Source: CBDCFL01 sp965216135 (GTDB taxonomy: Bacteria > Pseudomonadota > Alphaproteobacteria > Rhodobacterales > Rhodobacteraceae). From it: a stretch of DNA of 64,000 nt. The stretch covers positions 62,001 through 126,000 of the forward strand of contig CBDCFL010000020.1 in the NCBI GenBank assembly GCA_965216135.1, in the 5' to 3' direction. The notes under the pieces are model-generated. The model worked only from the letters and a program-made list of their open reading frames with translations. It did no database searches and was not told the origin of the DNA. Position 1 is the first letter of the stretch. The number at the start of each line of letters is the position of its first letter. Position numbers and translations under genes: made by a program. Of the stretch, positions 16,898 through 25,487 are shown piece by piece.

Positions 16898-18133
16898 ATG
16901 AATAGATCAATCCTGGAAACGCGAAACCGAATGCTCAGGCTCCAGTTCCGGCGGGTTCTGGGATCGTTGATTGCGGTAATCGCGATCGTGGTTGTCGGAA
17001 ACAACCTGTTATTCGCACAGATCCGGTCCCCTCAGAATGCGAGTATTGCCCAGATGATCCCCGGCTGGACACGGCAGTTCAAGCCGCTGCTTTATGACCA
17101 TGTGAAACCGCAGGCGATCGCCTTCGGGGCGTCCTGGGTGCGCGACGCGTTTGATCCCGAAATGATGGAGCGGCTGACCGGCGAGAAATTCTTTAACTTC
17201 GGCGTTTCTGGTGGCTCGTCTTTCGAAAGCTTCCGGCTCGCACAATCGGCCTTTTTCACGCACCCGCCGGAGCGCATTTATCTGCATCTGGAATCGTTTT
17301 TTGACGCGCCGCGTGCAACGCGGCTGCGCCATGGCTTTGACGAGCGGATTTTGCACCTGGACGAAACCGGTGAGCCAACCCGCTTTGTCGGCTTTTACCG
17401 GGCGCTCAAGATCAACTTCTCGGGATCGGCCCTTGGATTTGGGTATCGTTTTCTGACTGCGAAATTCGCTCTGGCGCGCGGGGCGCAGCGCGAAGATGTA
17501 TTGTCACCGTTCCAGCGGCACGATTATCTTGAAGACCGCGACAGGTTGACCAAATTGGGTCGCGACCTGTTTGACGAAAATACCGACCGGCCCGCTATGG
17601 CGCTCAGAGGCGCGAGCGCGCGGCGCAATTCGTTTGAAACCCTGAAGCGCATGATCGATCTGGCGTGCGATGCCAGGACCGATGTTCACGTATTTCAACT
17701 GCCCACCCACATCACAGCTTCGGGCCTGTGCCCTATGAACAGCGGCCCGTTGCTGGCGGTCATGCACGAGTTGCGCCCTCTGGCCGCGACCTGCCAGGCC
17801 AACCTGACGCTGCATTCATTTCGCTACCTCAATTCCATCGCGCTTGAGGGGACATTGAACGAGCGGCGGCTTAGCCAGTTCTTCAGGCCGGATTTTCACC
17901 CCAGGCCCACGGTTGGCCAACTGATGGCAACGCGAATTCATGAACTTGCCGGCGGCGATACCGGCAATTTCGTTCCTGATGATTTTGGCGTCGACCTTTT
18001 GTCAATGTCTGATCGCGCCGCTGAGGCATGGGTCAGCGAACGGCGCGCGCGTTGCTCGGGCGACTGGGCTGCGGGTGCGCTCGACAAAGTGCGCTCTGAA
18101 TTGGATTACTTATCTGCTGGTGAGATCGAATAG
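16898..18133 (+). CDS. Membrane-anchored SGNH-like protein, partner of the MBOAT acyltransferase
   Basis: 411 residues from the ATG 11 bp after the MBOAT gene. One membrane segment (about residues 21-42, VLGSLIAVIAIVVVGNNLLF) would place the rest in the periplasm. A GxSxxR-like segment (AFGASWVRDAFDP) around residue 80, FNFGVSGGSSFESFRLAQSA and the C-terminal DFHPRPTVGQLM (Asp-x-His) fit an AlgJ/AlgX-like SGNH esterase fold, which passes acetyl groups onto the polymer. The function is inferred from these blocks and the MBOAT neighbour, which is itself broken, so this enzyme may have lost its acyl supply. Confidence 0.65.
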   Translation: MNRSILETRNRMLRLQFRRVLGSLIAVIAIVVVGNNLLFAQIRSPQNASIAQMIPGWTRQFKPLLYDHVKPQAIAFGASWVRDAFDPEMMERLTGEKFFNFGVSGGSSFESFRLAQSAFFTHPPERIYLHLESFFDAPRATRLRHGFDERILHLDETGEPTRFVGFYRALKINFSGSALGFGYRFLTAKFALARGAQREDVLSPFQRHDYLEDRDRLTKLGRDLFDENTDRPAMALRGASARRNSFETLKRMIDLACDARTDVHVFQLPTHITASGLCPMNSGPLLAVMHELRPLAATCQANLTLHSFRYLNSIALEGTLNERRLSQFFRPDFHPRPTVGQLMATRIHELAGGDTGNFVPDDFGVDLLSMSDRAAEAWVSERRARCSGDWAAGALDKVRSELDYLSAGEIE

Positions 18134-18188
18134 ACGGTGTCAGGCTGACGGCAGAACCTTCCGTTTCCAAAAGGGCACCTCCAGGATC

Positions 18189-18262
18189 TGGAGCGGGTAG
18201 CGGGAATCGAACCCGCGCGTTCAGCTTGGGAAGCTGACAGGCTGCCATTACATCATACCCGC
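18189..18262 (-). tRNA. tRNA-Gly (CCC)
   Basis: 74 nt. Acceptor GCGGGTA pairs with TACCCGC, with encoded TCCA. Anticodon loop TTCCCAA in stem TCAGC/GCTGA gives anticodon CCC. The T-loop GGTTCGATTCC is intact. Confidence 0.96.
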
Positions 18263-18361
18263 GAAGCGCCGCAGTGCTATTTCAAAGCGCTCAAACGGTC
18301 AAGGCGTGGGCAAACTGGCTGGATCGAATACGTCGGTATTTGACGCCGACCCAGAAGCAAA

Positions 18362-18407
18362 TGGTGCCCGGGGGCGGAATCGAACCACCGACACGAGGAT
18401 TTTCAGT
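18362..18407 (-). pseudogene. 3' half of a tRNA-Phe gene (attachment-site scar)
   Basis: Read on the minus strand this is the last 46 nt of a tRNA-Phe: ACTGAAAATCC with the GAA anticodon, a variable loop, GGTTCGATTCC and the acceptor 3' strand GGGCACCA. The 5' half (acceptor 5' strand, D-arm) is missing. This is what integrases that target tRNA 3' ends leave at the far end of an integrated element. The orientation places the foreign DNA at higher coordinates. No full tRNA-Phe gene was seen in the window. Confidence 0.85.
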
Positions 18408-18947
18408 TTTCATGCGAAGGTGGCACAGCATCGCCGACGCCGTCCGAATTGAACTGAAATCAAAGGCTTACGAAGGTCATCATACTTGAGCGTCGATTGC
18501 CTCCAACGGAACAAGTCCGGAACGTTCCGGGACGGATTACACAGGAGTTACACGTATCGTCGATCCTCCATCGAGCGGCTCTTCATAAATCGCTATGCAG
18601 ACTGCGCTGAAGAAGGTGTGGACAATAATCAAGATGACTGCCGCTCGACCCGCGTGCTATCGAATGTCATCCGCACCTTGACATAGTCAGCGACACAGAA
18701 TTGGCAGAACAAATTCAGGAGCCAATACCAAACTACGCGGCGCTGGAGATATATGCGGCACAGCGGACGAAGGAACTGTCCAGGCTTCTCAATCCCTTTA
18801 TCGAAGTGACCGATCGTTATGGCGAGTTGATTTGCCAGATCACACTCATTCTGGGCAAGGCATCGCCATCTTCAAAGGAAGATGCCAGCCACAGGCGCAC
18901 AAACAGACAATCTGTCCAGCTGTGCTGGACGGGCACCGCCCTGCGTT
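18408..18947. other. Gene-poor left edge of the island
   Basis: No convincing gene is seen. A possible short open frame (from about 18701, starting MAEQIQEPIPNYAALEIY) is not followed by recognisable sequence and runs into an IS66 remnant. A GAAC-N7-GAAC motif (18509-18523) matches the alphaproteobacterial LexA box, but about two such matches are expected by chance in a window of this size. Confidence 0.45.
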
Positions 18948-19176
18948 TGGTATCAGTTCACAGTGGATCGAAAGGGTGAGCACCCGGTCAAGCACCTGTC
19001 TGGTTATCAAGGCTGGGTGCATGCGGATGGCTATGCCGGTTTCAACGGCGTGTTCGGTGAAGGTAAAGCCACGGAAGTGGCCTGCATGGCCCACATCCGA
19101 CGCAAGTTTGTCGATGTGTTTGCCGCACAAGGTTCCGCCATTGCCGGGGAGGCCATCAAGCGGATTGCGCAATTGC
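18948..19176 (+). pseudogene. IS66-family transposase (TnpC) remnant
   Basis: An internal piece of the DDE transposase only: YQFTVDRKGEHPVKHLSG, HADGYAGFNGVFGEG and VACMAHIRRKFVDVFAAQGS, ending at AIKRIAQL. No terminal repeats or partner genes are seen, and it is cut off on both sides. Confidence 0.85.
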
Positions 19177-19315
19177 CCGCGCGGCGGGATTGGGTTGGCC
19201 TTTGCCAGAAGGCCTGACCGATGCTGATCTTGAGCAGCGCCTGTATCCCCGCACATGTGGCACAGCACCGGGAATATTCCCGCAGCCAGATTGGGCGTAT
19301 CTGCACCGTGAGATC
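19177..19315 (+). pseudogene. IS21-family IstA remnant
   Basis: About 45 codons: GLGWPLPEGLTDADLEQRLYP ... PQPDWAYLHREI. This matches the region between the helix-turn-helix and the integrase core of the IstA proteins elsewhere in this window (RWPLPADLSDAELERRLFP ... PQPDWAYVHAEL). It is joined directly to the IS66 remnant. Confidence 0.75.
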
Positions 19316-19495
19316 GGACGTACGAGCCCTGCTTCAGCAGCGGACCGTAGAATCCAATCGAACGCTCAAAGTTCCTTACAATGCTGCTGGATTTAGGTGC
19401 GGCATGGACATTCGTTTCGGAAAATGGGATTAATTTTCCGTGGACGATGCACGTAATCGGCTTGTTCAGCACTAAGATCAAAGTGGAGAGGCGTA

Positions 19496-20332
19496 ATGGG
19501 CGAGCGCGAATTTCTTCTTTCCAAATTTTGGCGCCCCACCAGCATAAAGGATTACAAGATCCATTTTGCGCGGTGGAATCGTAAGGAACAACCAATGCAC
19601 GCCTTTGTAAGGGGAATGGAGCCTTGGTCCGATTGGCAGCGGACTTATCCCGGTAGAAACGACTTCAATCGTCCGTACATCTTTTCACTAATGCAGATGC
19701 CCACGTCACCCGACCTGTGGATGTTTGGTGGTATTTGGGATGTGAACGGCATCAGAACGGGCGCTGATGGAAAAAAGCATTATGACGTTGAACAGTCGAA
19801 CCAACTCGCACCATTGGTAGGCCGACTTAAGCTCCATCGTGTGCACAAAGGACGCGGCACCCGATTAAAACTCGAGAGGCATTACGAGCAATTTGTCGTA
19901 TCAGAGGTACTGTCAGCGCTCTACACAGGAAGGTCTTTTCCTGGGTACGGTTCAGTAAACGTTAACTTTTCAGAACTTGAGGCACTGATCCAAACAGGTC
20001 GCCAAGATTGGTCCGCAGCTCTAAGCCACGTAAAGGGCGTCTATCTGGTTACAGACATAAAAACCCAACGGCGCTATGTCGGATCAGCATATGGCGAGTG
20101 GGGTGTCTGGTCGCGCTGGAAGGAGTATGCGTCCCTTGGTCACGGTGGAAATGCCGGGATGCGTGATCTATTGAAGGGCCATGATCTCGAGTACTGCCGA
20201 AAGTACTTCAAGTTGGCTTTGCTAGAACATCACGATACTCGCGTTGATGATCAGACGATCCTCGCTCGAGAGACTTATTGGAAGCAGGTGTTGGACACGC
20301 GGCATGCAGAGACAGGACTAAACCGCAACTAA
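19496..20332 (+). CDS. GIY-YIG domain protein, probable nuclease
   Basis: 278 residues with a good ribosome-binding site (GTGGAGAGG). The C-terminal third has the GIY-YIG core: GVYLVTDIKTQRRYVGSA (about residues 180-200, with GVY and YVG in place of GIY and YIG), then WSRWKEYASLGHGGN with the arginine position and a later glutamate in ARETYWKQ. The N-terminal 150 residues (FWRPTSIKDYKIHF, PYIFSLMQMPTSPDLWMFGG) are of unknown fold and could recognise the substrate. It stands alone between IS remnants and the broken integrase. Possibly a defence or mobile-element nuclease; that is inference. Confidence 0.75.
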   Translation: MGEREFLLSKFWRPTSIKDYKIHFARWNRKEQPMHAFVRGMEPWSDWQRTYPGRNDFNRPYIFSLMQMPTSPDLWMFGGIWDVNGIRTGADGKKHYDVEQSNQLAPLVGRLKLHRVHKGRGTRLKLERHYEQFVVSEVLSALYTGRSFPGYGSVNVNFSELEALIQTGRQDWSAALSHVKGVYLVTDIKTQRRYVGSAYGEWGVWSRWKEYASLGHGGNAGMRDLLKGHDLEYCRKYFKLALLEHHDTRVDDQTILARETYWKQVLDTRHAETGLNRN

Positions 20333-20673
20333 CTGGTTGCAATGATTTGCTACTCATTGACCGGGAGTATCTGAAACTCTGTGTATGGCGCTGCCGAGCG
20401 GCTGGGCCAGGTCCTGCGCGAGGCCGAGGAAGAAATGCCCTCGGCAGTAGCCGCCTTCCGCCTGCTTCTGCTGACGGGCTGCCGGATGTCGGAGATACGG
20501 GATCTCCGCTGGGAGTACGTTAAGGACGACTGTATTGAGCTTCCCGATGCAAAGACCGGCGGACGGGTGCATATTCCGGGATATCCGCCCACCTATTCCG
20601 ACAACATCCGCCCATTTGTACCGGGGTATCCGCCCAGCTTTGACGCGTTGCCGTGAGGCCTTGGTTTTTGATA

Positions 20674-21432
20674 TCAGTTTTCTGGCGTTTCGTCACGTAG
20701 TTGAGGGTCTTTCTTTCGGAAGGATTGTCCGTCGAGTTCGAGCCGGTAGGCGTTGTGCACCAGCCGGTCGAGGATGGCATCTGCGAAGGTGGGTTCACCA
20801 ATAATTTCGTGCCAAGTATTAAGCGGGAGTTGACTTGTGATTAGGATGGAACCGTTGCCGTATCTGTCTTCGACGATCTCCATCAAGTCGCGCCTTTGGC
20901 TAGCGTTCAGACGGTCCGGCCCCCAGTCATCCAAGATCAGTAGCTGGGTTTTGGTCAGTGCCTTGAAGACACGCGGAAAGCGTCCGTCACCGTGGGCCAA
21001 CTCCAACTCGTCAAACAATCGCGTGGTGCGTTTATAGAGGACGGTCACGCCGTCGCGGCACGCCGCTTGGGCCAACGCGCAGGCCAGCCAGGTTTTGCCG
21101 ACACCGCAGGGGCCAGTGATCATCAAGTTGCGCTTGTCTTTGATCCATTTGCCGCTGAGCAGGCTTTGGAACAACGCCTTATCCAGCCCTCTTCGCGTTT
21201 TGTAATCCACATCCTCGGGCGCGGCCCCGATATGGCGCAATCGTGCTGTGCGCATGCGGCTCTCAAACCGTTTTGTCTCTCGACTGATGGCTTCGCGATC
21301 AATTAGCAGGCCGAGCCATTCGGCGTGTGTCAGATCGGCGGAACCGTCCTGTGTTTGCAGTTCTGTGAAGGCCTCGGCCATGCCATCGAGCTTCAGTGCT
21401 CGGAGGGTATCAAGGGTTGGGTGTGTCAACAT
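20674..21432 (-). CDS. istB: IS21 helper ATPase IstB
   Basis: 252 residues. AAA+ ATPase that assists IstA in target selection. Walker A ITGPCGVGKTWLACAL near residue 105, Walker B LLILDDWGP, sensor region SILITSQLPLNTWHE and the C-terminal LDRLVHNAYRLELDGQS. The ATG at 21432 begins MLTHPTLDTLRALKLDG; the istA stop lies 15 bp upstream (two genes in the usual order). About 80% similar by eye to the istB at 40808-41566. Confidence 0.94.
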   Translation of the reverse strand: MLTHPTLDTLRALKLDGMAEAFTELQTQDGSADLTHAEWLGLLIDREAISRETKRFESRMRTARLRHIGAAPEDVDYKTRRGLDKALFQSLLSGKWIKDKRNLMITGPCGVGKTWLACALAQAACRDGVTVLYKRTTRLFDELELAHGDGRFPRVFKALTKTQLLILDDWGPDRLNASQRRDLMEIVEDRYGNGSILITSQLPLNTWHEIIGEPTFADAILDRLVHNAYRLELDGQSFRKKDPQLRDETPEN

Positions 21433-21446
21433 TTTCTGTCCTTTCT

Positions 21447-22975
21447 TCAATGGAAGTATCCGGCACCACGGATGTTGGGGTGTGTGATCGCGGGGCCGTC
21501 CGTGGTGGGTTTGCGGCGTTGGCGATCCAATCCATTCTTCAAAATGGAATGCAGGGATTGGTAGGTATAGCTGTTGATGTGAAGTGCACGCTCGCAGGCC
21601 GCATCGAGGCGCTCGGGTCCGAATGTTTTGGCAAGCCGCAAGACGCCCATGCAAGTTCGATATCCTTGCTCTGGATGTCGCCGCTTGCGCATGACCATCT
21701 CGACAAAGGTCTCGACGTTGGGCCCGACCCGGGCCGCCTGTGTGCGGATGCGTTCTGGTGTCCAGTCGGTACGGAAGCGGTGGTTTGCTGGCATGTGATC
21801 ACGGATGGTGGAATGTTGCCGGTTGCCCGACGTCCGTTGATGCGCCGCAACACGCTGACCTTTATGATAAACTTCGACCGTGCGCGGTGTGACCCGGGCC
21901 CAAAGCTCTTGGCGCATAAGCTGATGGGGCACTGAGTAATAGTGGTGTCCTATATCGACATGGTAATCGAGACCGGCGCGGCACTTCTTCCATTCCGCAT
22001 AGACGTAGGGTTCATGGGGCAGCGACTTCAGTGCAGGTTTGTCCAGCGTTTCAAACAAGGCCCTGCGGCTGGCACCCAGGTGCCGGGTGACCTTGTTGTT
22101 CAGTTGGTCGCGCAAGGGTCGGATCGCCGCGTTTAGCTCATCGAGACTGAAGAATGTCTGATTGCGCAGGCGTGCTAAAATCCAACGTTCGGCCAGCAGA
22201 ACAGCACCTTCGACCTTTGCTTTATCCTTGGGTTTGCGGGGCCGTGCGGGCACAATTGCAGTATCGTAATGCGCCGCCATATCCCCGTAAGTGCGGTTGA
22301 TCGCCGGGTCATAAAAACAGGCTTTGATGACGGCGGCTTTGAGATTATCCGGCACAACTTGCGCAGGTACGCCACCCAAGAACGCAAATGCTCGAACGTG
22401 ACTGGATATCCAATCGGGAAGGCTCTGTGTCCAAGTGGCTTCAACATAGGTGTAGTTCGATGCGCAAGTGCCGCGACAAAGATTTGGGCCGTGCGTATCT
22501 CGCCCGTCTTAGGGCAGGCAACATCTATGGTGTGGCCCGCATAATCAACAAACAGGCGTTCACCAGCAGGGTGTCGCTGCCGCATCACTGGCGAGAGTTT
22601 GCCCTCCCAACGAGTATAGAGCTCGCAATACCGGCTATAGCCATAGCCGTCTGTGTGAACCTCTCGATACTCCTGCCACAACAGCGAAAGCGTCACCCCT
22701 TTGCGCCGTAGCTCGGCGTGCACATAGGTCCAATCCGGCTGAGGGATCGGTTGAGAACTGTCCGCAGAACGCCGTGGGAAAAGCACATGTTCCAAATCGG
22801 CATCCGACAGCGCATCGGGCAACGGCCAGCTCAAACCAGCATCACGGGCGCGGCCTAAATACTCACGCAGGGTTGTGCGACCAATCGCCAAACTCAGCGC
22901 CATCTCGCGCGTCGACAAACCTTCAAAGGACAGGCGCAAAGCCTCTCGTATCTTCCGCATCGATAATCTCTTCAT
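21447..22975 (-). pseudogene. istA: IS21 transposase IstA, frameshifted
   Basis: The N-terminal part (22975 downward) has the helix-turn-helix MRKIREALRLSFEGLSTREM, then YVHAELRRKGVTLSLLWQEY and ERLFVDYAGHTIDV, the first catalytic aspartate. Near 22460 the frame changes: the expected AASNYTYVEATWTQS is found only in another frame, consistent with loss of one base. The rest (VPDNLKAAVIKACFYDP with the second aspartate, KDKAKVEGAVLLAERW with the glutamate) is intact down to 21447. The element is therefore probably not autonomous. Confidence 0.88.
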
Positions 22976-23549
22976 TGGGCTCTCTTCCGTTCAAAATGAA
23001 CGGCAAAGTAGCCCGCTACAGATCACCTCGCAGCAGCGCATCAAGGGGTGGGCGGATGCCCCGGAATCCCCGGGCGGATCAGATCGGTACGGGTGGGCGG
23101 ATTAAATCGGAATCACCGGGCGGATGTGCCCGGAATGCGCAGACGGGTGGTGCCACTCGGTCCCGAGGCCCGCGCGGTGTTGTCAGCCATTCCCCGTGAC
23201 GAGGACAATCCCTGGGTCATCGCGGGCCGCCTCCCCGGCTCTCACCTCACGGACCTGCAACGCCCCTGGCGGCGCATCCGCAAGCAGGCGGGCCTTGAGG
23301 ACGTGCGGATCCACGATTTGCGCCATAGCTTTGCCTCGCGCGCGCTGGCTCTCGGCGAGAGCCTGACTATGATTGGGAAACTGCTCGGGCACACCCAAAT
23401 GCAAACGACGGCCCGCTATGCCCACCTCGCCCGTGACTCCATCCAAACCGCAGCAGCTCGCATCACCGGAAGCATCGGCGGGAATCTCTTGGGCGGGGAC
23501 GAAATGAAGCGTGCTCTCACCCGGGGATGAGGACTCGGTGTTTGCTCCT

Positions 23550-23855
23550 TTACTTGCCGAGCGCCCGCACGACAGCTTCCGGATCACTGTCGATGACAGT
23601 CAGTAAGACACGGGCGGCACGATCCGGAACGCGGCGGCCTTGTTCCCAATCCTGCAAGGCGCGCGCATCGAGACCAAAACGATCCGCGAACTTCTGACGG
23701 CTCAGCCCCAAGCGTTTGCGAAGCGCGAGGATCCGCTCGGCGGCAGGGTCGTCGACGAACCGGCACGGCAGATCAACCTCGCCGCGCACATGGGCAAGAA
23801 CCTCGCTCAGTGCCGCCTCGACCTCGCGACCGACCTGAGTTCGTTCCATATTCAT
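23550..23855 (-). CDS. HTH antitoxin (HigA-like) of toxin-antitoxin pair 1
   Basis: 101 residues. XRE-type helix-turn-helix at about residues 45-90 (LRKRLGLSRQKFADRFGLDARALQDWEQGRRVPD). Its start overlaps the toxin stop by 4 bp (ATGA), and the toxin comes first, as in higBA loci. It would neutralise the toxin and, with it, repress the promoter. An in-frame ATG two codons inside is an equally good start. Confidence 0.9.
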   Translation of the reverse strand: MNMERTQVGREVEAALSEVLAHVRGEVDLPCRFVDDPAAERILALRKRLGLSRQKFADRFGLDARALQDWEQGRRVPDRAARVLLTVIDSDPEAVVRALGK

Positions 23856-24184
23856 TTGTCCGTCCCCCTTTTCTTGATTGCGGTCACCAGCCGTGACAGC
23901 ACTTTCTTGTCCGCCGAGGTCAGATCGTCGCGATCTGCCTTAGCGTAAGCCGTCAGCAAATAGATGGCCTCCGGGCCGGAATGGTAGAAGTAGATTGTCC
24001 GTATGCCGCCCCGCTTGCCCCGGCCGGAACCCGCCCATCGCAATTTGCGAATGCCTCCCGTTCCCCGAATGACCGGCGCTTCGTCGTGCTCGGCGACGAT
24101 CGCCGCCTCCATTTCCTTCCGGGCTTCCTCCGAGATCAACTTGCGAATGGCCCGTTCATAAGTGCGGGTAACGAAGAGCTGCAT
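23852..24184 (-). CDS. RelE/HigB-like toxin of pair 1
   Basis: 110 residues from the ATG at 24184. A RelE-superfamily mRNA interferase fold: FVTRTYERAIRKLISEEARKEMEAAI, GTGGIRKLRWAGSGRGKRGGIRTIYFYH (basic catalytic strand region), then LLTAYAKADRDDLTSADKKVLSRLV. This is the PF06296-type RelE group usually paired with an HTH antitoxin. It presumably cuts mRNA on ribosomes; the exact activity is unverified. A palindromic operator lies 10 bp upstream. Confidence 0.88.
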   Translation of the reverse strand: MQLFVTRTYERAIRKLISEEARKEMEAAIVAEHDEAPVIRGTGGIRKLRWAGSGRGKRGGIRTIYFYHSGPEAIYLLTAYAKADRDDLTSADKKVLSRLVTAIKKRGTDK

Positions 24185-24193
24185 CAACGCCCA

Positions 24194-24214
24194 ATATGCG
24201 GCAATGCCGCATAT
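24194..24214. promoter_or_regulatory. Palindromic operator of toxin-antitoxin pair 1
   Basis: Perfect inverted repeat ATATGCGGC / GCCGCATAT with a 3-base centre (AAT). It is placed 10-30 bp upstream of the toxin start on the minus strand, so it should overlap the promoter and be bound by the antitoxin. Confidence 0.7.
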
Positions 24215-24336
24215 AATTCAAGCGCCCATTTCGTCGATGGGGTTTACCGGACGTCGGCATAGGCCCGGAGGCACATGAACATCGCTCAGGCCGCATAAAT
24301 GAAGAACGCCTGTCTGGGTTTTGGCCGCAACGTCAC

Positions 24337-24432
24337 TTAAAGGGGGAGTTCCTCGGCGAGGATCTGAACGGAACGCTCGGCACTGCCACTGATGTAGGGC
24401 GGGTACTTCTCGTTGACGATGAGCACCTTCAC
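24337..24432 (-). pseudogene. N-terminal stub of a glycosyltransferase 4-like gene
   Basis: Thirty-one codons from a GTG: VKVLIVNEKYPPYISGSAER, then SVQILAEELPL and a stop. The start strongly resembles the N-terminal Rossmann strand and loop of GT4 glycosyltransferases. The remaining 330 or so residues are absent, so this is a stub cut by a rearrangement near 24337. Confidence 0.5.
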
Positions 24433-24454
24433 CGAGCATCCCCGTTCCGGGAGA

Positions 24455-24681
24455 TCAGGCGTCCGCGCTTCCGGAGTCCACTTCCTGCCGGCGAATGTCG
24501 ACGGGACGCAGTTCGTAATGGTGATCGGCCCGCTCTTCGCCCGAGCCGCGGCCGTAGTATTGCCAAGCCGGAAAGTTGAAGTCCGCCGTCAATGATCGGG
24601 GCAGCATGAAGGCGGCACGGAGGAAGGCTTCGAGATCAGGCACGTCATACAGATTGATGTTGAATCCCCAACGCTCCACGC
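24455..24681 (-). pseudogene. C-terminal remnant of an unknown gene, cut by IS6
   Basis: An open stretch ending at 24455 reads RWGFNINLYDVPDLEAFLRA, AAFMLPRSLTADFNFPAWQY, YGRGSGEERADHHYELRP. It is cut at its 5' side by the IS6 end at 24682. It lies 22 bp before the glycosyltransferase stub in the same direction, so the two may be the remains of one surface-polysaccharide operon. The family is not recognised. Confidence 0.35.
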
Positions 24682-25487
24682 GGCGTTGTCACGTTAACCG
24701 CCATTTGGCCAGCTTGTGGGCGCCGACGCCGGAGATTATGCAACGGTCGTCACTTGCCGCCACTGTCTCATCGCGTCGCCGCGGAATTGGCGGAGTGTTC
24801 GGCGGGAGACCAGATGGCGTTGGACGTTGAAGAGGTTGTAGACGGTCGCATGGACGGCGAGGAACCGCTGCGCGGACGCGGGCGATTTGAACCGCTGCAT
24901 CTTTCGCTCTCGTCGTCGCACCGGCTGATGTGAATTTTCTGCCCGATTGTTCTTTCGCAGGCCTTGCTCATGCTGAGCCGAGAGGGCAAGCAAACGGATC
25001 GCGGCGCCGTAGGAGCGGAGTTTATCGGTTACAATCGTCGCCGGCGCGAAGCCCTGCTTCTTCAAGAGTTTCCGCATCAGCCGAATTGCCGCCCGAGCGT
25101 TCCTGCGGGATTGAACCAGAAAATCCAGGACTTCGCCCTCACTGTCCACGGCACGCCAGAGATAGAACTGCCTCCCTCGAATTACGACGACCATCTCGTC
25201 CAGGTGCCAGCGTTCGGTCGGTCGTGGCCGCCGACGTTGAATCCGCCGCGCATAGGCCGGACCGAATTTCAAGACCCATCTTCGAACTGTCTCATACGAG
25301 ATGTCGAGACCACGCTCGGCAAGCAGGTCCTCAACGTCCCGATAGCTCAGCGTGAAACGGCAATAGAGCCAGACGGCATGCTGGATGATGACCGGTGGAA
25401 AGCGGTGACGACGGTAGGATATCTTGCACATCCAGAGACGCTAAAGCACCGGCCGTGCCGAAGCCACGCTGTTAACGTGACAATGCC
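24682..25487 (-). mobile_element. IS6-family element without target duplication
   Basis: 806 bp. Ends GGCGTTGTCACGTTAAC (24682-24698) and GTTAACGTGACAATGCC (25471-25487), one mismatch. The 8-bp flanks differ (CTCCACGC against GGTAGTGG), so the element marks a cointegrate resolution or an adjacent deletion, typical of IS6. It joins a glycosyltransferase remnant to a methyltransferase remnant. Confidence 0.88.
24736..25431 (-). CDS. IS6-family transposase
   Basis: 231 residues, intact. HTH region YRDVEDLLAERGLDISYETVRRW followed by the DDE core: RWHLDEMVVVIRGRQFYLWRAVD (first Asp), IVTDKLRSYGAAIRLLA (second Asp) and NNRAENSHQPVRRRERKMQRFK (Glu). Length and motifs match the family. Confidence 0.95.
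   Translation of the reverse strand: MCKISYRRHRFPPVIIQHAVWLYCRFTLSYRDVEDLLAERGLDISYETVRRWVLKFGPAYARRIQRRRPRPTERWHLDEMVVVIRGRQFYLWRAVDSEGEVLDFLVQSRRNARAAIRLMRKLLKKQGFAPATIVTDKLRSYGAAIRLLALSAQHEQGLRKNNRAENSHQPVRRRERKMQRFKSPASAQRFLAVHATVYNLFNVQRHLVSRRTLRQFRGDAMRQWRQVTTVA

Larger units (their letters stand above)
20568..23141 (-). mobile_element. IS21-family element 1, complete ends
   Basis: 2574 bp with TG...CA termini: TGCATATTCCGGG at the left, its imperfect inverse CCCGGAATGCGCA at the right. The target duplication GACGGG lies at 20562-20567 and 23142-23147. Both ends carry several copies of an ATCCGCCCA-type motif, as expected for IstA binding sites. It contains istB and a frameshifted istA on the minus strand. 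It interrupts an integrase gene. Confidence 0.92.
20381..23530 (+). pseudogene. Tyrosine recombinase (integrase), N-terminally truncated and split by IS21
   Basis: The left part (20381-20567) has the first catalytic arginine (LLLTGCRMSEIRDLRW) and ends at DAKTGGR. The right part (from 23142) continues VVPLGPEARAVLSAI, then HDLRHSFASRAL (the H-x-x-R box), LLGHTQMQTTARYAHL (third histidine and the catalytic tyrosine) and stops at 23530. Removing the IS21 element and one copy of GACGGG gives a continuous frame. The N-terminal DNA-binding domains are absent, so it was already broken. It may have driven insertion at the tRNA-Phe site 2 kb away. Confidence 0.9.

Noticed and set aside
18486..18686. 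A 66-codon plus-strand frame near the tRNA-Phe scar
   Set aside because: No start signal or motif; composition resembles non-coding sequence.
24250..24336. Short open frames between the toxin operator and the glycosyltransferase stub
   Set aside because: No ribosome-binding site or similarity; probably non-coding remnant sequence.
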